A DNA stretch of 64,000 bases from Paraspadella gotoi (taxonomy: Eukaryota; Chaetognatha). The DNA lies in NCBI GenBank assembly GCA_051294375.1, contig JBJCIZ010000744.1:1478262-1542261 (forward strand), read 5' to 3'. The notes below the pieces were generated by a model that saw only the letters and a program-made list of their open reading frames with translations, was not told the origin of the DNA and made no database searches. The position numbers were made by a program, and so were the translations under genes. Shown here piece after piece: positions 1-10,319 of this stretch; within the stretch, counting starts at the first letter, position 1, and each line of letters opens with the position of its first letter.

Positions 1-1529
1 GATGCCGTTTTCCCTGAGATCTTCCTATCTTAAAAAGAATCGGATTTAAATGCTGTTCTAACTATATATATATATATTCTTCCATTGAGAAGTATGAGAA
101 AAATTTCAAAAACAAAGTTTATTTTTAAACTTTAACTTTTTAATTAATGTTGTCAGAATAAATATCTTTTTACCTGTGTAGATTATAATTTTTACTCTCG
201 GCTTCTTCTATACTCGAAATTAATTTTTGATTGATTAATGATTATTAGATATGATTTTGTGCGGACTTTCTCAACAACACGCACACAAACTCGCACTCTT
301 TTCCCATTGTAGTGTTTCTGTATGTGAGTCATGTCACGTATGAAAATTACTTCTCACAATGTGTTGTTGTTGTATTTCACTTAAGTCGTCGCCTCATTTT
401 TATTTGTTGATTTTAGTCTTTTTGCTTATTTATGATTTTTGCTTAATTTTTTTTCCACTTTTCGGAAAGCATTTTGCCCCCAAAATTATTTTTCAATCTT
501 CCGTTGTGCGTCATAAAAAAAAAGTTAAACGCTCTCATTTTTTAGTGTTGAGCTATATTAAGTATTAAGTAATATTTGGCGTCATTTAAATATTTGACGC
601 TAGTTTCGTTGCTATGACGGTATCAACGGGAAGAATCTGTTTATTAAAGTATGTACGTTGTACAATTTATTGTATGTACTACAATGTAGGCTAATATTAA
701 TTATCCCGCTCAAAAGCTTTTATCGACTTTAATGATTAAAAGATAGAATGTGAAGTGTTTATTGTATTTTCCCTAATTTTTCTTTTCCGGTGCAGCTGCA
801 CTAAATTAACAGTGTAAACCGATTGTGATCCCGTTGTTTTTTTTTCGTTGTAATATTTCACAACAACAACAACAACTTGCCTCCAATTCGCCGCTTAAGG
901 TTTTACCGTTTTTATTTTTAAATAGTTTTTATTCCGATTTAGGCTTATTTAGTTGTATCAATTACAAATAATTTATGGTATATGAACTTATTTTTCTTTC
1001 GATAGTAACCCTGATAAAATAATTTGAGTTTAGAGAGCGACACTTTGGTGATGAAATATGTAGCTTTTCTAGCTAACTCAGATTGTTCTTGAAAGTGACC
1101 AGTTGCGGTCGATAAACTGGGTACTTCAGCTCCGTTAAAAATGTTACGCAGTAGTTTGATACCATTAATTGTCAAGGCGAAACTCAACCAGCTTATTAAA
1201 TTTTACAAATATTTTCCATTAATTTTTAAAAAAATTATATTTAGAAGACTTTTATGTTTATCCAACTAGTTTGTATCCATTATTACGATCAAAGCAACAA
1301 GAAAGATCATGAACGTCTACATTGGCCAATTTAAAATTAATGGAGCTAATTGCAAAGGTACTTGACGTAAATTTGGACGAATGACCTGATCACTAAAAAG
1401 TTCATATAATTATTCACCGTTTAAAATTTATTGAAATTTTATTCAAAAGGCGGGAGAAGTTGATTATAATTAGAGCTAGAAGACGTTTAAAAGAGTTAAA
1501 TTGGTCCAATTTTCTATTTAACATACCAG
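1..1529. other. AT-rich upstream or intronic sequence of the BTB gene
   Basis: No coding stretch is supported here. The sequence is AT-rich, with a TA dinucleotide run near 61-77, and is repeated in noisy form at 10.3-11.9 kb, so it belongs to the same duplicated unit as the BTB gene. It may contain the promoter or 5' exons, but I cannot place them. Confidence 0.5.
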
Positions 1530-2504
1530 CGCAAAATTGGATTCTCGAAACGTCCGAGGGATCGGTGACGATTTCCCTCACATTTTCTTCCAGTAGCCAA
1601 TGCTCGGTCGAAGTGACGATACCCGAATATATTATTTTGTATTTTATAATTTTAAAAAATAAAATAAAATGCAGGGTATCAAAAATTTTGGCACAGTTTC
1701 CTAGAGACATATTAAACGGGGTCATTGGTCCATATTTTTTTAGCGCATAAATCGACGCTTGAAACACCAGAGGGAATAGTGACGATTTCACTCAGCTCGA
1801 CTGAATATCATCATTACTCGGTTGAAGTCACTATTCCGTTTGCCTTTCACAAATGCACCGTCAATTCCCAGAACAGGACCTGGTCCTGCGTGCAAACCAA
1901 GACAACCTTCACTCTTCCCAATACTTACAGAGACTTTACCTTACAATGTCAGATCGAAATTCTGAAGGAGGAACCAGTCGGACCAGACTACGTGACCCTT
2001 TTGGAATCCGGAGATCTTGCGGACGTCTGGTTCCAAATAGGCAATGAAATCATTCCCGCCCACCGCAACGTTCTGCTTTCGAGATGCTCTTACTTCAAAG
2101 CCATGATCACCGCGCCAATGAAGGAAAGTAAGACGAGAATTGTGAAGCTAAAAGATATCGATTCGGAATCATTCAAGTACGTCCTTCGTTACTTGTACGC
2201 TGGGCGTTTCCTCACCGAGCGAGATCAGGCGTTTGCTCCATTGATTTTGCCCAAGGCCCACGAGTACGATCTCCAAGGACTCGTGAAAAACTGCTCCCGA
2301 ATTATGGAAAATTCCGTCAACGTAAATAACGTCTGCAAATTTTATCTCCTTTCTGTTGTGCACGACTGCAAATCTCTCACTAAGAAATGCGCAGATTTTA
2401 TAAAAGAAAACCCTACTGACGTCAAAATGACGGATGGATGGACCATGCTGCACGAGCAGTCTCACTCGACACTTCTGAGACTATTTGATGCTTTGGTAGA
2501 TTAA
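1530..2504 (+). CDS. MATH/BTB (SPOP-like) substrate adaptor, readable copy
   Basis: The terminal exon starts after an AG at 1742-1743 and stays open to TAA at 2502-2504. It encodes the end of a MATH-like beta-sandwich, then a BTB/POZ domain (about 2007-2215, with the typical 'DV-F-I' and 'IPAHRNVLLSRCSYFKAM' type core), then a helical BACK-like tail ending near 'LFDALVD'. In this family the BTB domain binds cullin-3 and the MATH domain holds the substrate to be ubiquitinated. A second exon-like block at 1530-1628 is similar to the beginning of the terminal exon (both contain T-[SP]-E-G-x-V-T-I-S and end in S-V-E-V-T-I-P), which suggests a duplicated exon. The true start codon and upstream exons were not found; no convincing ATG precedes the block in frame. 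SPOP itself is one member of a large lineage-expanded family, so no symbol is given. Confidence 0.8.
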
Positions 2505-3480
2505 ATATTTTTTGTAAAGATAACTGCGGGAGGTTCGCTTTTAGTTTTCTTTTTAACAGACGTTTTATTTTGTTATTGATGTTCTTTCGTCAACTCGACG
2601 ACATCGGTTTTAACTCGATCAAACCTCATTTCTTAGAAATGCCGATTATTTTTTATTAAAATCGCCGATTCTCATTTTCCATCGTAATTATTTCATCGCG
2701 TTCCAGATTTCATTCATTAATTACCTTTATATCATTTTTGCGCCATTGTCTTGAATGATAACAAATCTCATTCGCTTTCATATCGAAGCTCATTTTGTTT
2801 TATCTCTCCTCAGTTTAAAAAAAAGCCACGGTCTTTATCAGACCTCGTTCATCAAACTCTCTCGATGCGAGACTAAACAAGAGAGAGGAGATGACTTGTC
2901 TTCTACGATAAATACGTCAGAATTGGTTGCTTTGATGGATAATGTGATTCAGAATTTTGTGTGGAGAGTCTGGACTAGAGTTCTCGCGCGTTTCTTCATG
3001 GCGAGCTTCAGTTAAATATATTGTTACGTTTCACGATGAGTGGTCTTGTTTTGAAGATATTTACTACTCTGTCAGGCGCAACTCAACCAGCTCATAATTT
3101 TAATCACGTTTTCACTAATCAGTTGCTCGCTAGTCAGATAGTGTCCTTTGAAGAAGAGATTAGTCTATGCTCAGCAATAGTCGCTATTCGGGTATGTTGT
3201 TATCCCTTCAACTCGTTCGTGTCCTCGCATTCATTGACGATCAAGACGGACAGCGAACCACAGTGACGAACAAGGATGCATCTGAACAGTCTAGGCAAGT
3301 GAACGAAGTCCTTAGCAATGTACATGGACGCCTTAATCTGCCATCGTAAGTGCCGCTCATGCTCCTGACGTAAGGCGTTTCTGGACGAGTACGATGAACC
3401 CTGATGCATAGAGAAAGTTCATGTATGGAGTGATATGATAACCGGCGTTTGTTTCTGTAGAACATTTATTGAACCCCTAT
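2505..3480. other. 3' flank of the BTB gene
   Basis: AT-rich sequence following the BTB stop codon. Its first ~400 bases recur at 5160-5580 and 12970-13360, which helps define the duplicated unit. Short open frames here do not resemble any family. Confidence 0.5.
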
Positions 3481-3599
3481 TAGTTGCTCGCTCAGAGCTA
3501 TAGCGCTCCGGGATCAGAGTTGTATATTTAGGACATGTAGGAAGCTCGCGGATATTGTATCACCGTACTCAGAAGAGTTAAATGAGGTCCCAATTTCTC

Positions 3600-5590
3600 G
3601 CTATTTACTACACCAACCTCCATGAGCTCTGCTTCCACCAAAGGCCTTGGATTCTCGGAAACACGGTCCGAGGGATGCGGTGACGATTTCCTCACACATT
3701 TTTCCCAGTAGCAATGTCGGTCGAGTGACGATACCGCGGACCATTCACTCTATGTTCGTATTTCTTATGCGCCAAATTGAGAAAATAAAATAAAATGCAG
3801 GGCACTATCAAAAGTGTCCTGGCATCCACCATCGCAGAGTTCCTCTCGCTAGCAGGGAATTTTCTTGGTACAGTGAAACCGCGAGGAGGTCATGTGGGGT
3901 CCATTTTCATATGTGTATCCATGATGTTTCAGTTTTATCTAGCCTCGAACATAATATATCGAGACCGCGCTCTCTGAAATCACTACGCGATGATAGGCGA
4001 ATAGTGACGGACTGGTCAGCAAGCTCGACTCTAGAGAGTTAATATGAGCTCCACTGCATCGTCCGGTTGAAAAGTCACTATTCCGTCTCTGCTTCAGACG
4101 AATATATAGGAGAGCTTTCGCGTCTCACAAACTTTCCCAAGTACTTTGACCTCTGTGTTCGTTTTTTGTTTTGCGCTGCACGAACGCCATTATTTTGGGC
4201 GTACATTCGGCGTACAGAGGGGTTTTCACACTCTCGTCCTAGAGATGCCTCTCCACGCAATATATGACTTGTACTGTTGTACCTTTTATGCTATCGAGGT
4301 GCTCTATAGATCGAAACTGCTGAATAGTGAGGATATCCAAGCATCGGCACTCATAAATATAGATACTGGTGTGGGGACAGTTAGAGAGGCAGATCACACT
4401 GGAGAATCTTGAGACTGTGTATGCGCTCGGCTTACAGTGAGAAAAGCCCAAGAGATTCTTATATCCGGTTGCCTCACTCTCTCTGCACACGAGATAATCC
4501 TCGCTTACTCGAGCATCTGCTTAATTCAAAGCACACATGCGATTCACACGCCCTGGACCGCCGATGAGGCAGGTTAGATCGAGGAGCGTCTTCAGGCTCG
4601 ATCGCTTGCTATAGAGTTATCGGATTGTCTGGATTTAAGGCATGGTAACTGTATCTGTTCTTGAGTATGATCTGTCAATCTGTTTCAAGGATCTTGCGGT
4701 CGCTTTTTCTCTTCCCCATGTACGTTGTTACGCGATGTATACTATATATGTGGTTTCTTGCGTTATGGCTGCCTCATTGTGCAGCTTCTGGCATTCAAGG
4801 CCTCAGACAGCTGAATATCCTCTCACGGGCACGTACGTGGCACAATATACGCGTTTCTCTGTTGCGCGGAAATTAATGGAAAACTAGTCGGTATCAATCG
4901 TAGAATGTCATTATACGCGTCTGTTACACTTTGGTCTCAGACCTCTCTTTCTGTTCGGTGCAACGACGTGCAGCACTGGACTTCCGAGTAAGAAATGCGC
5001 CAGATTTTTCACATTTAAGCAGAAAGACCGACTCGCGACGCGGTCATGACGGATGGAGTGGACACCGCTGCATATCACGCTCTGCACGGCAGTCCTCTCG
5101 TCTCACGACGACACCCGTGCTTCGTCGACCTAGTAAATGACTGACTGACGCCTGCGTAGATTTAAAATATTTTTTGGTAAAGATAACTGCGGGAGGTTCC
5201 GCTTTTAGTGTTTCTTTTTACAGACGTTTTATTTTGTTATTGATTGTTCTTTCGTCCAACTGAACGACATCGGTTTAATCGATCAACTCATTTCTTAGAA
5301 ATGCCGATTATTTTTAATTAAAAATTCGGCGTATATTCCCTCAGATTGCATTCGATAGAAGTAATGTAGGGTTTCGCTGCCTCATTGAGAGCGCTTCGCA
5401 GGAGATGTTCTCTTATTGACTCACTCTCTTTGTTCATTTTGCTCGCTTGCTCACTATTGTCATGACATGAGTGAACAAAGCGTCGGGTCCTGCAGCCAGC
5501 ATTGGTAAGCTTTCCTATATATTCGACGGCTCCAGTTTGTTTTATTCTCTTTCCTCAGTTGTAAAAAAAAGCCACGGTCTTTAGTCAGAA
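3600..5590 (+). pseudogene. Heavily corrupted third copy of the BTB locus
   Basis: Islands match the readable BTB gene in the same order: the MATH-like block near 3650-3740, the second MATH-like block near 4000-4085, the C-terminal region near 4985-5130, and the 3' flank at 5160-5580. Between the islands the sequence is unrelated or scrambled and no frame remains open. The error density is higher than in the 10.3-13.0 kb copy. A consensus built from very few raw reads, or a chimeric gap fill, explains this better than ordinary pseudogene decay. Confidence 0.55.
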
Positions 5591-6230
5591 CGTCAGTTGG
5601 GCTGCAGTTCAGTCGCGTCATATTATATAGACCTCGTCGATGCGCCGGACCGCTCGCCTTAAAATCTTATACAGCGAGTGGCGTCTATTAGTTCGCTACA
5701 CTTGCAGATAATTCTACACGCATGGCGGCTTATTGTTACGTGCAGCACTCGTTTCTATCGTCGTCAGAGATCAAGAGGATGCTTGATGTGCCGTTACTCT
5801 ATTTACTTTGGCTGACGGTGGGGATTCGCGTATCGGAGGAGCATGCTATGCTCATTCACCTTGCCGCTCAGCTTCGACGTCGGAGACGCACTAAAACGGG
5901 GCTAAGGTGGGCCATAAGAGAGGCTCATAGAGCCTACAGCCAGATCGCGTTGTTGCTTTTCGAGATCTGTTTCTGCTAGCGAAATCATGTGAGTAGTGAC
6001 GATTTCGAGCGCCCCTCCGTGTATGTCGTCGATCTCATCAGCTACCGTTCTTCGCTTTCTATATGCTGGCGGTCTCTCTCGTATTCTCCTCTCGCTCGTC
6101 TCTCGGTGGTTTTTCTCGCTCATGGTTGATGTTGCTGCACCTCGACGCTTCGGAAGCGGGTGATCCCTGGTAGTCAATCGTTAGAGACGCGAGGGCCACT
6201 GCCACGTTGTCTGCTCACGATCCTCCTTGC
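5591..6230. other. Spacer with a noisy copy of the DNAJC22 first exon
   Basis: Near 5790-5835 the sequence repeats, with errors, the DNAJC22 first-exon segment at 7045-7080 (the TTTACTTTGGCTGACGG block). The surrounding short open frames resemble no known family. Confidence 0.4.
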
Positions 6231-6364
6231 CTAAAGTATTTTACCCCCACTCTCGGAGACGCCTCCGCTTTTCCCAATCTCTAAACCGTTACCTCGTCCG
6301 TTCCCCGCGCCTCAATCGCTCCATGTTCCTCCCCCTACCCCCCCCCTACCTCCCCCTTCCACAG

Positions 6365-6606
6365 GCTTTCCTCTGGTGGTCCACGCTTCGGCGGCTTTTT
6401 CGGCGTCGGCTGGCTGCGCGACTTTTTCGCAAATCCCGGAATACGTCGCAGATGCGGAGATCGACGGCCCATCGATCCGCCAACAGCCTTACCCGCCGCT
6501 CAATTGGACGAGATGGATCGCCCAGCTGGTCGTCGGAGGTCTCTACGGATTTCTGGTCAGAGCATCCATCCCGGAGGAGTTCGTCGAGGCGGACGTGCGG
6601 CTGCAG
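6365..6606 (+). pseudogene. DNAJC22: DNAJC22 exon 2 (TM2 region), extra copy
   Basis: Begins after CAG at 6362-6364 and ends at CTGCAG before GTGGGG. It encodes the second half of a TM2 membrane domain (AFLWWST, then a GGFFGVGWLRDFF-like stretch) followed by IPEYVADAEIDG and a loop ending in VEADVRLQ. One base is out of frame near 6390-6440, so the first part reads in another frame. It lies upstream of the first exon at 7030 and so cannot belong to the same transcript in this order; it is most likely a duplicate haplotype segment. Confidence 0.6.
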
Positions 6607-6937
6607 GTGGGGTGGGTTGGGGGGGAGGGTTTGCAGGAATGAATGGGATAAGTACTAGAGTCAACAGGGAATTAATGAATGAATGAATTAATGATTGAAA
6701 AGATAAAATAAATCAATTGATGAAAGAATGAAATGAATTGTTTTATAAAAAAGAGATATTTTTTTCCAGAGGAGGATTTGGCCTGCCGTCCAATTCTCCT
6801 CTTCCTCTTCTTTCGCTCCTCCTGCCCCTCAAGTATATTTTGTCTAGCGATAGATTCTCTCGTTTCTACTCTTCGCGAAATATATCCATTATTTTCCCTC
6901 TATTTCTACACGCCTTCAATACCCCTCAAGTTTTGCT

Positions 6938-6962
6938 NNNNNNNNNNNNNNNNNNNNNNNNN
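6938..6962. other. Assembly gap, 25 N
   Basis: Unknown bases directly upstream of the triplicated DNAJC22 start region, so further repeat units may be hidden. Confidence 0.95.
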
Positions 6963-6967
6963 ATCAG

Positions 6968-7022
6968 ATGGCGTCTTTGATCCTCACTTAAAATCAAGAT
7001 GGCGGCTTTGATCCTCACTTAA
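6968..7022 (+). promoter_or_regulatory. Two tandem upstream ORFs before the DNAJC22 start
   Basis: ATG at 6968 opens MASLILT followed by TAA (6989-6991), and ATG at 6999 opens MAALILT followed by TAA (7020-7022). The third unit, with ATG at 7030, lacks the stop and continues into the DNAJC22 first exon as MASLILTYLLW. The unit is exactly 31 bp (6968, 6999, 7030). Both upstream ORFs end before the next ATG, so reinitiation control is possible. The noisy second copy at 13385-13445 also shows at least two units. Confidence 0.5.
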
Positions 7023-7029
7023 AATCAAG

Positions 7030-8614
7030 ATGGCATCTTTGATCCTTACTTATTTACTTTGGCTGACGGAGGATGGTTCGGCCTGCATCACTATTACCTC
7101 GGCAGAGATAAACAGGTTGGGCAATGGCATTGAGGTTATGGGCTAACAAGTTTTTAGCATTGCTCTATGAAATATGATAATTTCGCGCCCCTTCCTCATG
7201 CAACCTTTCTTTCACACCCTGCTCTCTCTTTCTCTCTCTCCTCCTCTCTGCGTTTTACTTTATCTGACCCTATCTGATCCTATCTCTACGCCTCACCCTC
7301 TCCTCACCCTTTTATTTTACCACCTCCCTTTTCCCAAATCTTAACCTTACCTTCCTTCCACGCCTCCAACCCCATTCTCCCCCTACCCCCCCTACCTCCC
7401 CCTTCCACAGGCTTTCCTCTGGTGTCCACCTTCGGCGGCTTCTTCGGCGTCGGCTGGCTGCGCCGACTTTTCGCAAATCCCGGAATACGTGCAGATGCGG
7501 AGATCGACGGCCCATCGATCGCCCAACGCCTTACCCGCCGCTCAATTGGACGAGATGGATCGCCCAGCTGCGGCGTCTTTCTTATATAGCTTAGTTTCCA
7601 TGTGCTGACTTGGTTGATTGGGAAAAGATATTGTATTTTTTAATCGATTCTTTAAAACTACCGAACGTATCTCTATTGAAATTATTTAAGTATCTAATTA
7701 ACAAATTATTGGAACAGTAATTAATTCAAAAAGTTAAAAATTAAATTTCAACGAAATACGTTATTTAATCCAAAAACACTCAACCCCCCACATAAACCAA
7801 AACAACCGAACCGAAACTGGTCCCCAGATTCTCGTCTACCTTCTGTTCCCCTTCGGCGTCGTCGCCGGAATCCATTTGGTCGGTTCCATCGGCGATCGTC
7901 AGACCGGAAGTGCCAAGCATTCCCTCCTCGCCGCNNNNNNNNNNNNNNNNNNNNNNNNNNNNNNNNNNNNNNNNNNNNNNNNNNNNNNNNNNNNNNNNNN
8001 NNNNNNNNNNNNNNNNNNNNNNNNNNNNNNNNNNNNNNNNNNNNNNNNNNNNNNNNNNNNNNNNNNNNNNNNNNNNNNNNNNNNNNNNNNNNNNNNNNNN
8101 NNNNNNNNNNNNNNNNNNNNNNNNNNNNNNNNNNNNNNNNNNNNGGGGAAAGGAAAGGGGGGACATTGAACCATCCTGATATATCCATTTTGTCTTTTCT
8201 CGTCTTTTCTCATCGACTCATCTTAACTGACCGCCCCCCCACACCCACGCCTCTCACTCGCTTTTCCCAGCTACGCCGTTCTCTCCGCCAACGTCGCCTA
8301 CAACTACGGTCGCAAATGGCGCCTCGGTCCGCGGCGGCGCCGAAGCCACTGCCGGCGCCTCGGCGTCCTCTTCGCCTTCGGCTCCCTCTATCTCGCCCTC
8401 TGGTCCACCGTCCTTCTCTTCAACGTCTCCGTCGCGGGTCTCGACGGCGAGCGACTCCGGCTCAGCGACGTCCTCGTCAACTTCTTTCGCTCGGAGGCTT
8501 GGAGAGACTTCAAGGCCAAAGCGGCCGAGTTGTTGGGAGTCTGGATGGAGGAAGGATGGGAGAACGCCTGGAGGAGGTTCAAGAAGGACTTTGATATATC
8601 GGGTGAGAGAGAGG

Positions 8615-8645
<31 letters not shown>

Positions 8646-9048
8646 TGACTGAAATACTAGTAGATTTAAATATAATTATGAGGAATCGAATAGGGCCTAA
8701 TTAGTCTTTCAAAATGTGATAATGTTGAGACACCTTCTTCAAAATTTGATTCTGCCATCCTACTCTCCTACTCTCCTTTCTCCTTCCCCCCCCAATTTTT
8801 CTTTTTAAACAATCCTTCATACCATCCCTTTCCTATTCCTATTCACTGGGCCACTTCTCCTCCTCCTCTTCCCCCCCCCCTTCCAAGGAACTCAACGCGC
8901 CTGCGAGGTTCTCTCCGTCGACTGCGACTCCGCGTCTCAAGAGGAGATTCGCTCCGCCTGTCGTCGCCTGAGCCGCGCCTGGCATCCCGACCGACATCGC
9001 GACAAAGAGGAGAAGGCCAAGGCGCAGGAGAAGTTCATAGAGATTCAG
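7030..9048 (+). CDS. DNAJC22: DNAJC22 (wurst): TM2 and J-domain membrane co-chaperone, first copy
   Basis: Exons read as: 7030-7115 (MASLILTYLLW, then GGWFGLHHYYLGRDKQ, the start of a TM2 domain), 7411-~7570 (second TM2 half), 7828-7934 (ILVYLLFPFGVVAG membrane segment, cut by a gap), 8271-8602 (membrane segments, then FNVSVAGLDGERL and a helical region), and 8888-9048 (J domain with intact HPD in RAWHPDRHRDKEEK). The order TM2, several membrane helices, C-terminal J domain is the DNAJC22 architecture. HPD stimulates Hsc70 ATPase; the fly homologue wurst acts with Hsc70 and clathrin in endocytosis. A one-base frame change near 7066-7068 interrupts exon 1, probably a homopolymer error. The last exon is missing behind the gap at 9061-9085 but is present at 17794. 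The 7411 copy breaks off at about 7570. Confidence 0.82.
7935..8144. other. Assembly gap, 210 N
   Basis: Removes the end of DNAJC22 exon 3 in the first copy. The equivalent sequence is present at about 14812-15000. Confidence 0.95.
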
Positions 9049-9060
9049 GTTGTTGAGAAG

Positions 9061-9085
9061 NNNNNNNNNNNNNNNNNNNNNNNNN
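9061..9085. other. Assembly gap, 25 N
   Basis: Directly follows the J-domain exon. The DNAJC22 terminal exon is not found downstream of it until 17794. Confidence 0.95.
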
Positions 9086-9289
9086 ATTGATTTTTTAGCT
9101 TTATTTCTTATTCTCATTCCTGTTCTGCCCTCGCCTCTGATCTTCTTTCTTCCCCCCCCACTTTGTTTTTCTTTTTCTTTCGTCTTTCTCTCATTTTCCC
9201 TTTCCCTCCCTCCTTTCCATCCTTTCCCATCCATCCTTCCTCTTTTCTATTTACTTTACTTTCCTTCCTTTCCTTTACTTTTTCCTCTC

Positions 9290-9450
9290 TCCATGCCTCC
9301 CAAAAAACCCCGAAGGAGCTCGATCCTCCGCGTCTGGAAATCCTTCGGAGAAATTCCTTCGCCTCTGCGCGGCCCAAGGACGGCCCGACTTGCAGGTCTG
9401 GCCCAGACCCCGCCTGTCCGCTCCAAAATCCATGGAACAGAAGAATGTTT
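9290..9450 (+). other. GC-rich exon-like segment, unassigned
   Basis: After a pyrimidine-rich tract there is a GC-rich island that could be an exon, with possible reading frames through 9300-9468. None of the frames resembles a protein family I recognise and it is not part of DNAJC22. It is reported only because its composition stands out from the surrounding CT-rich intronic sequence. Confidence 0.2.
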
Positions 9451-9659
9451 TATTGGCGCTTCTTTAATTTTCTTACTTTTGGGAGAGTTGGAGAGGAAGA
9501 GAGAGAGGAGTAAGGAGAAAGAGAAAGAGAAAGAGGTTTCCTGCGTTGGAAACATATCGATCTTCAAAATGGTTGTGATTATGTTATTTTTTCACCTCGG
9601 TCGCTTGATTTTTTCCATCGAGGTCCTCTTCTGTTTTTACCTTAAATATTTTTTTTTTT

Positions 9660-10319
9660 TTTTGTAATCCACCATACGAAAAGGAATTTTAAATATTTAA
9701 CTTTATAATTTATGTGAATATTTTTTTAATTTTTTCTCGGGATATAAAAATGACGTAAAGAAATCCCAATTTTGCCTAACTAAAAATTATCACGAAATTA
9801 CTTGGAAAATTACTTACTTATCCAGTCAATTGATATTGGACGCATAAAAAAAAAAATCAAAAAAAAAAAAAAACGAATCAAGCTTTAATTAAATTGTTTT
9901 TTAATGGTTTTATCGCTTTTTTAGATTCTACTTTTATATCTTAAACTAACTGCTAATTTTAGAAATTCTATAGCTTACATTAAAAATTAAAACGATTTGT
10001 ATTCGTATCGTTTACAATTTTAACAAATTCGCCCTGTAGCTTTCTGTAACCTGGTTTCGCTTGTTTGTTAAAAAAAAAAAAAAAAAAGACCTCTGATTAT
10101 ATTTATTGATATATTAATATTATTTCTGCCTCCGTAATTATTCATTTAAAAATAATGATCCTCTGCCTTATTGGGCACCTCTTTTCTTTATGCGGCCGGC
10201 CGGGCCGCCCCCGGCCCCGCCGGTTTTTTTTTCTTTTTGCGGGTATGGAAGAAAAGCTCTGCCGCTTTGTTTGTTTGTGTTTAGCGAAGCTTCATTGACA
10301 TCGTCTTCAAATGGGAAGT
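9660..10319. other. AT-rich spacer with a GC-rich island
   Basis: AT-rich intergenic sequence with A and T homopolymers. A very GC-rich, self-complementary stretch lies at 10193-10225 (GCGGCCGGCCGGGCCGCC type). No gene is seen. Confidence 0.4.

Noticed and set aside
359-568. Short plus-strand open frame rich in Phe, Leu and Ile
   Set aside because: It lies in AT-rich non-coding sequence that is repeated with frame-breaking differences at 10.68-10.88 kb, and has no family resemblance.
9050-9667. 205-codon plus-strand frame beginning in a gap
   Set aside because: Composition follows CT-rich and T-rich intron sequence and the frame includes N-derived residues. Only the GC-rich island inside it might be coding.
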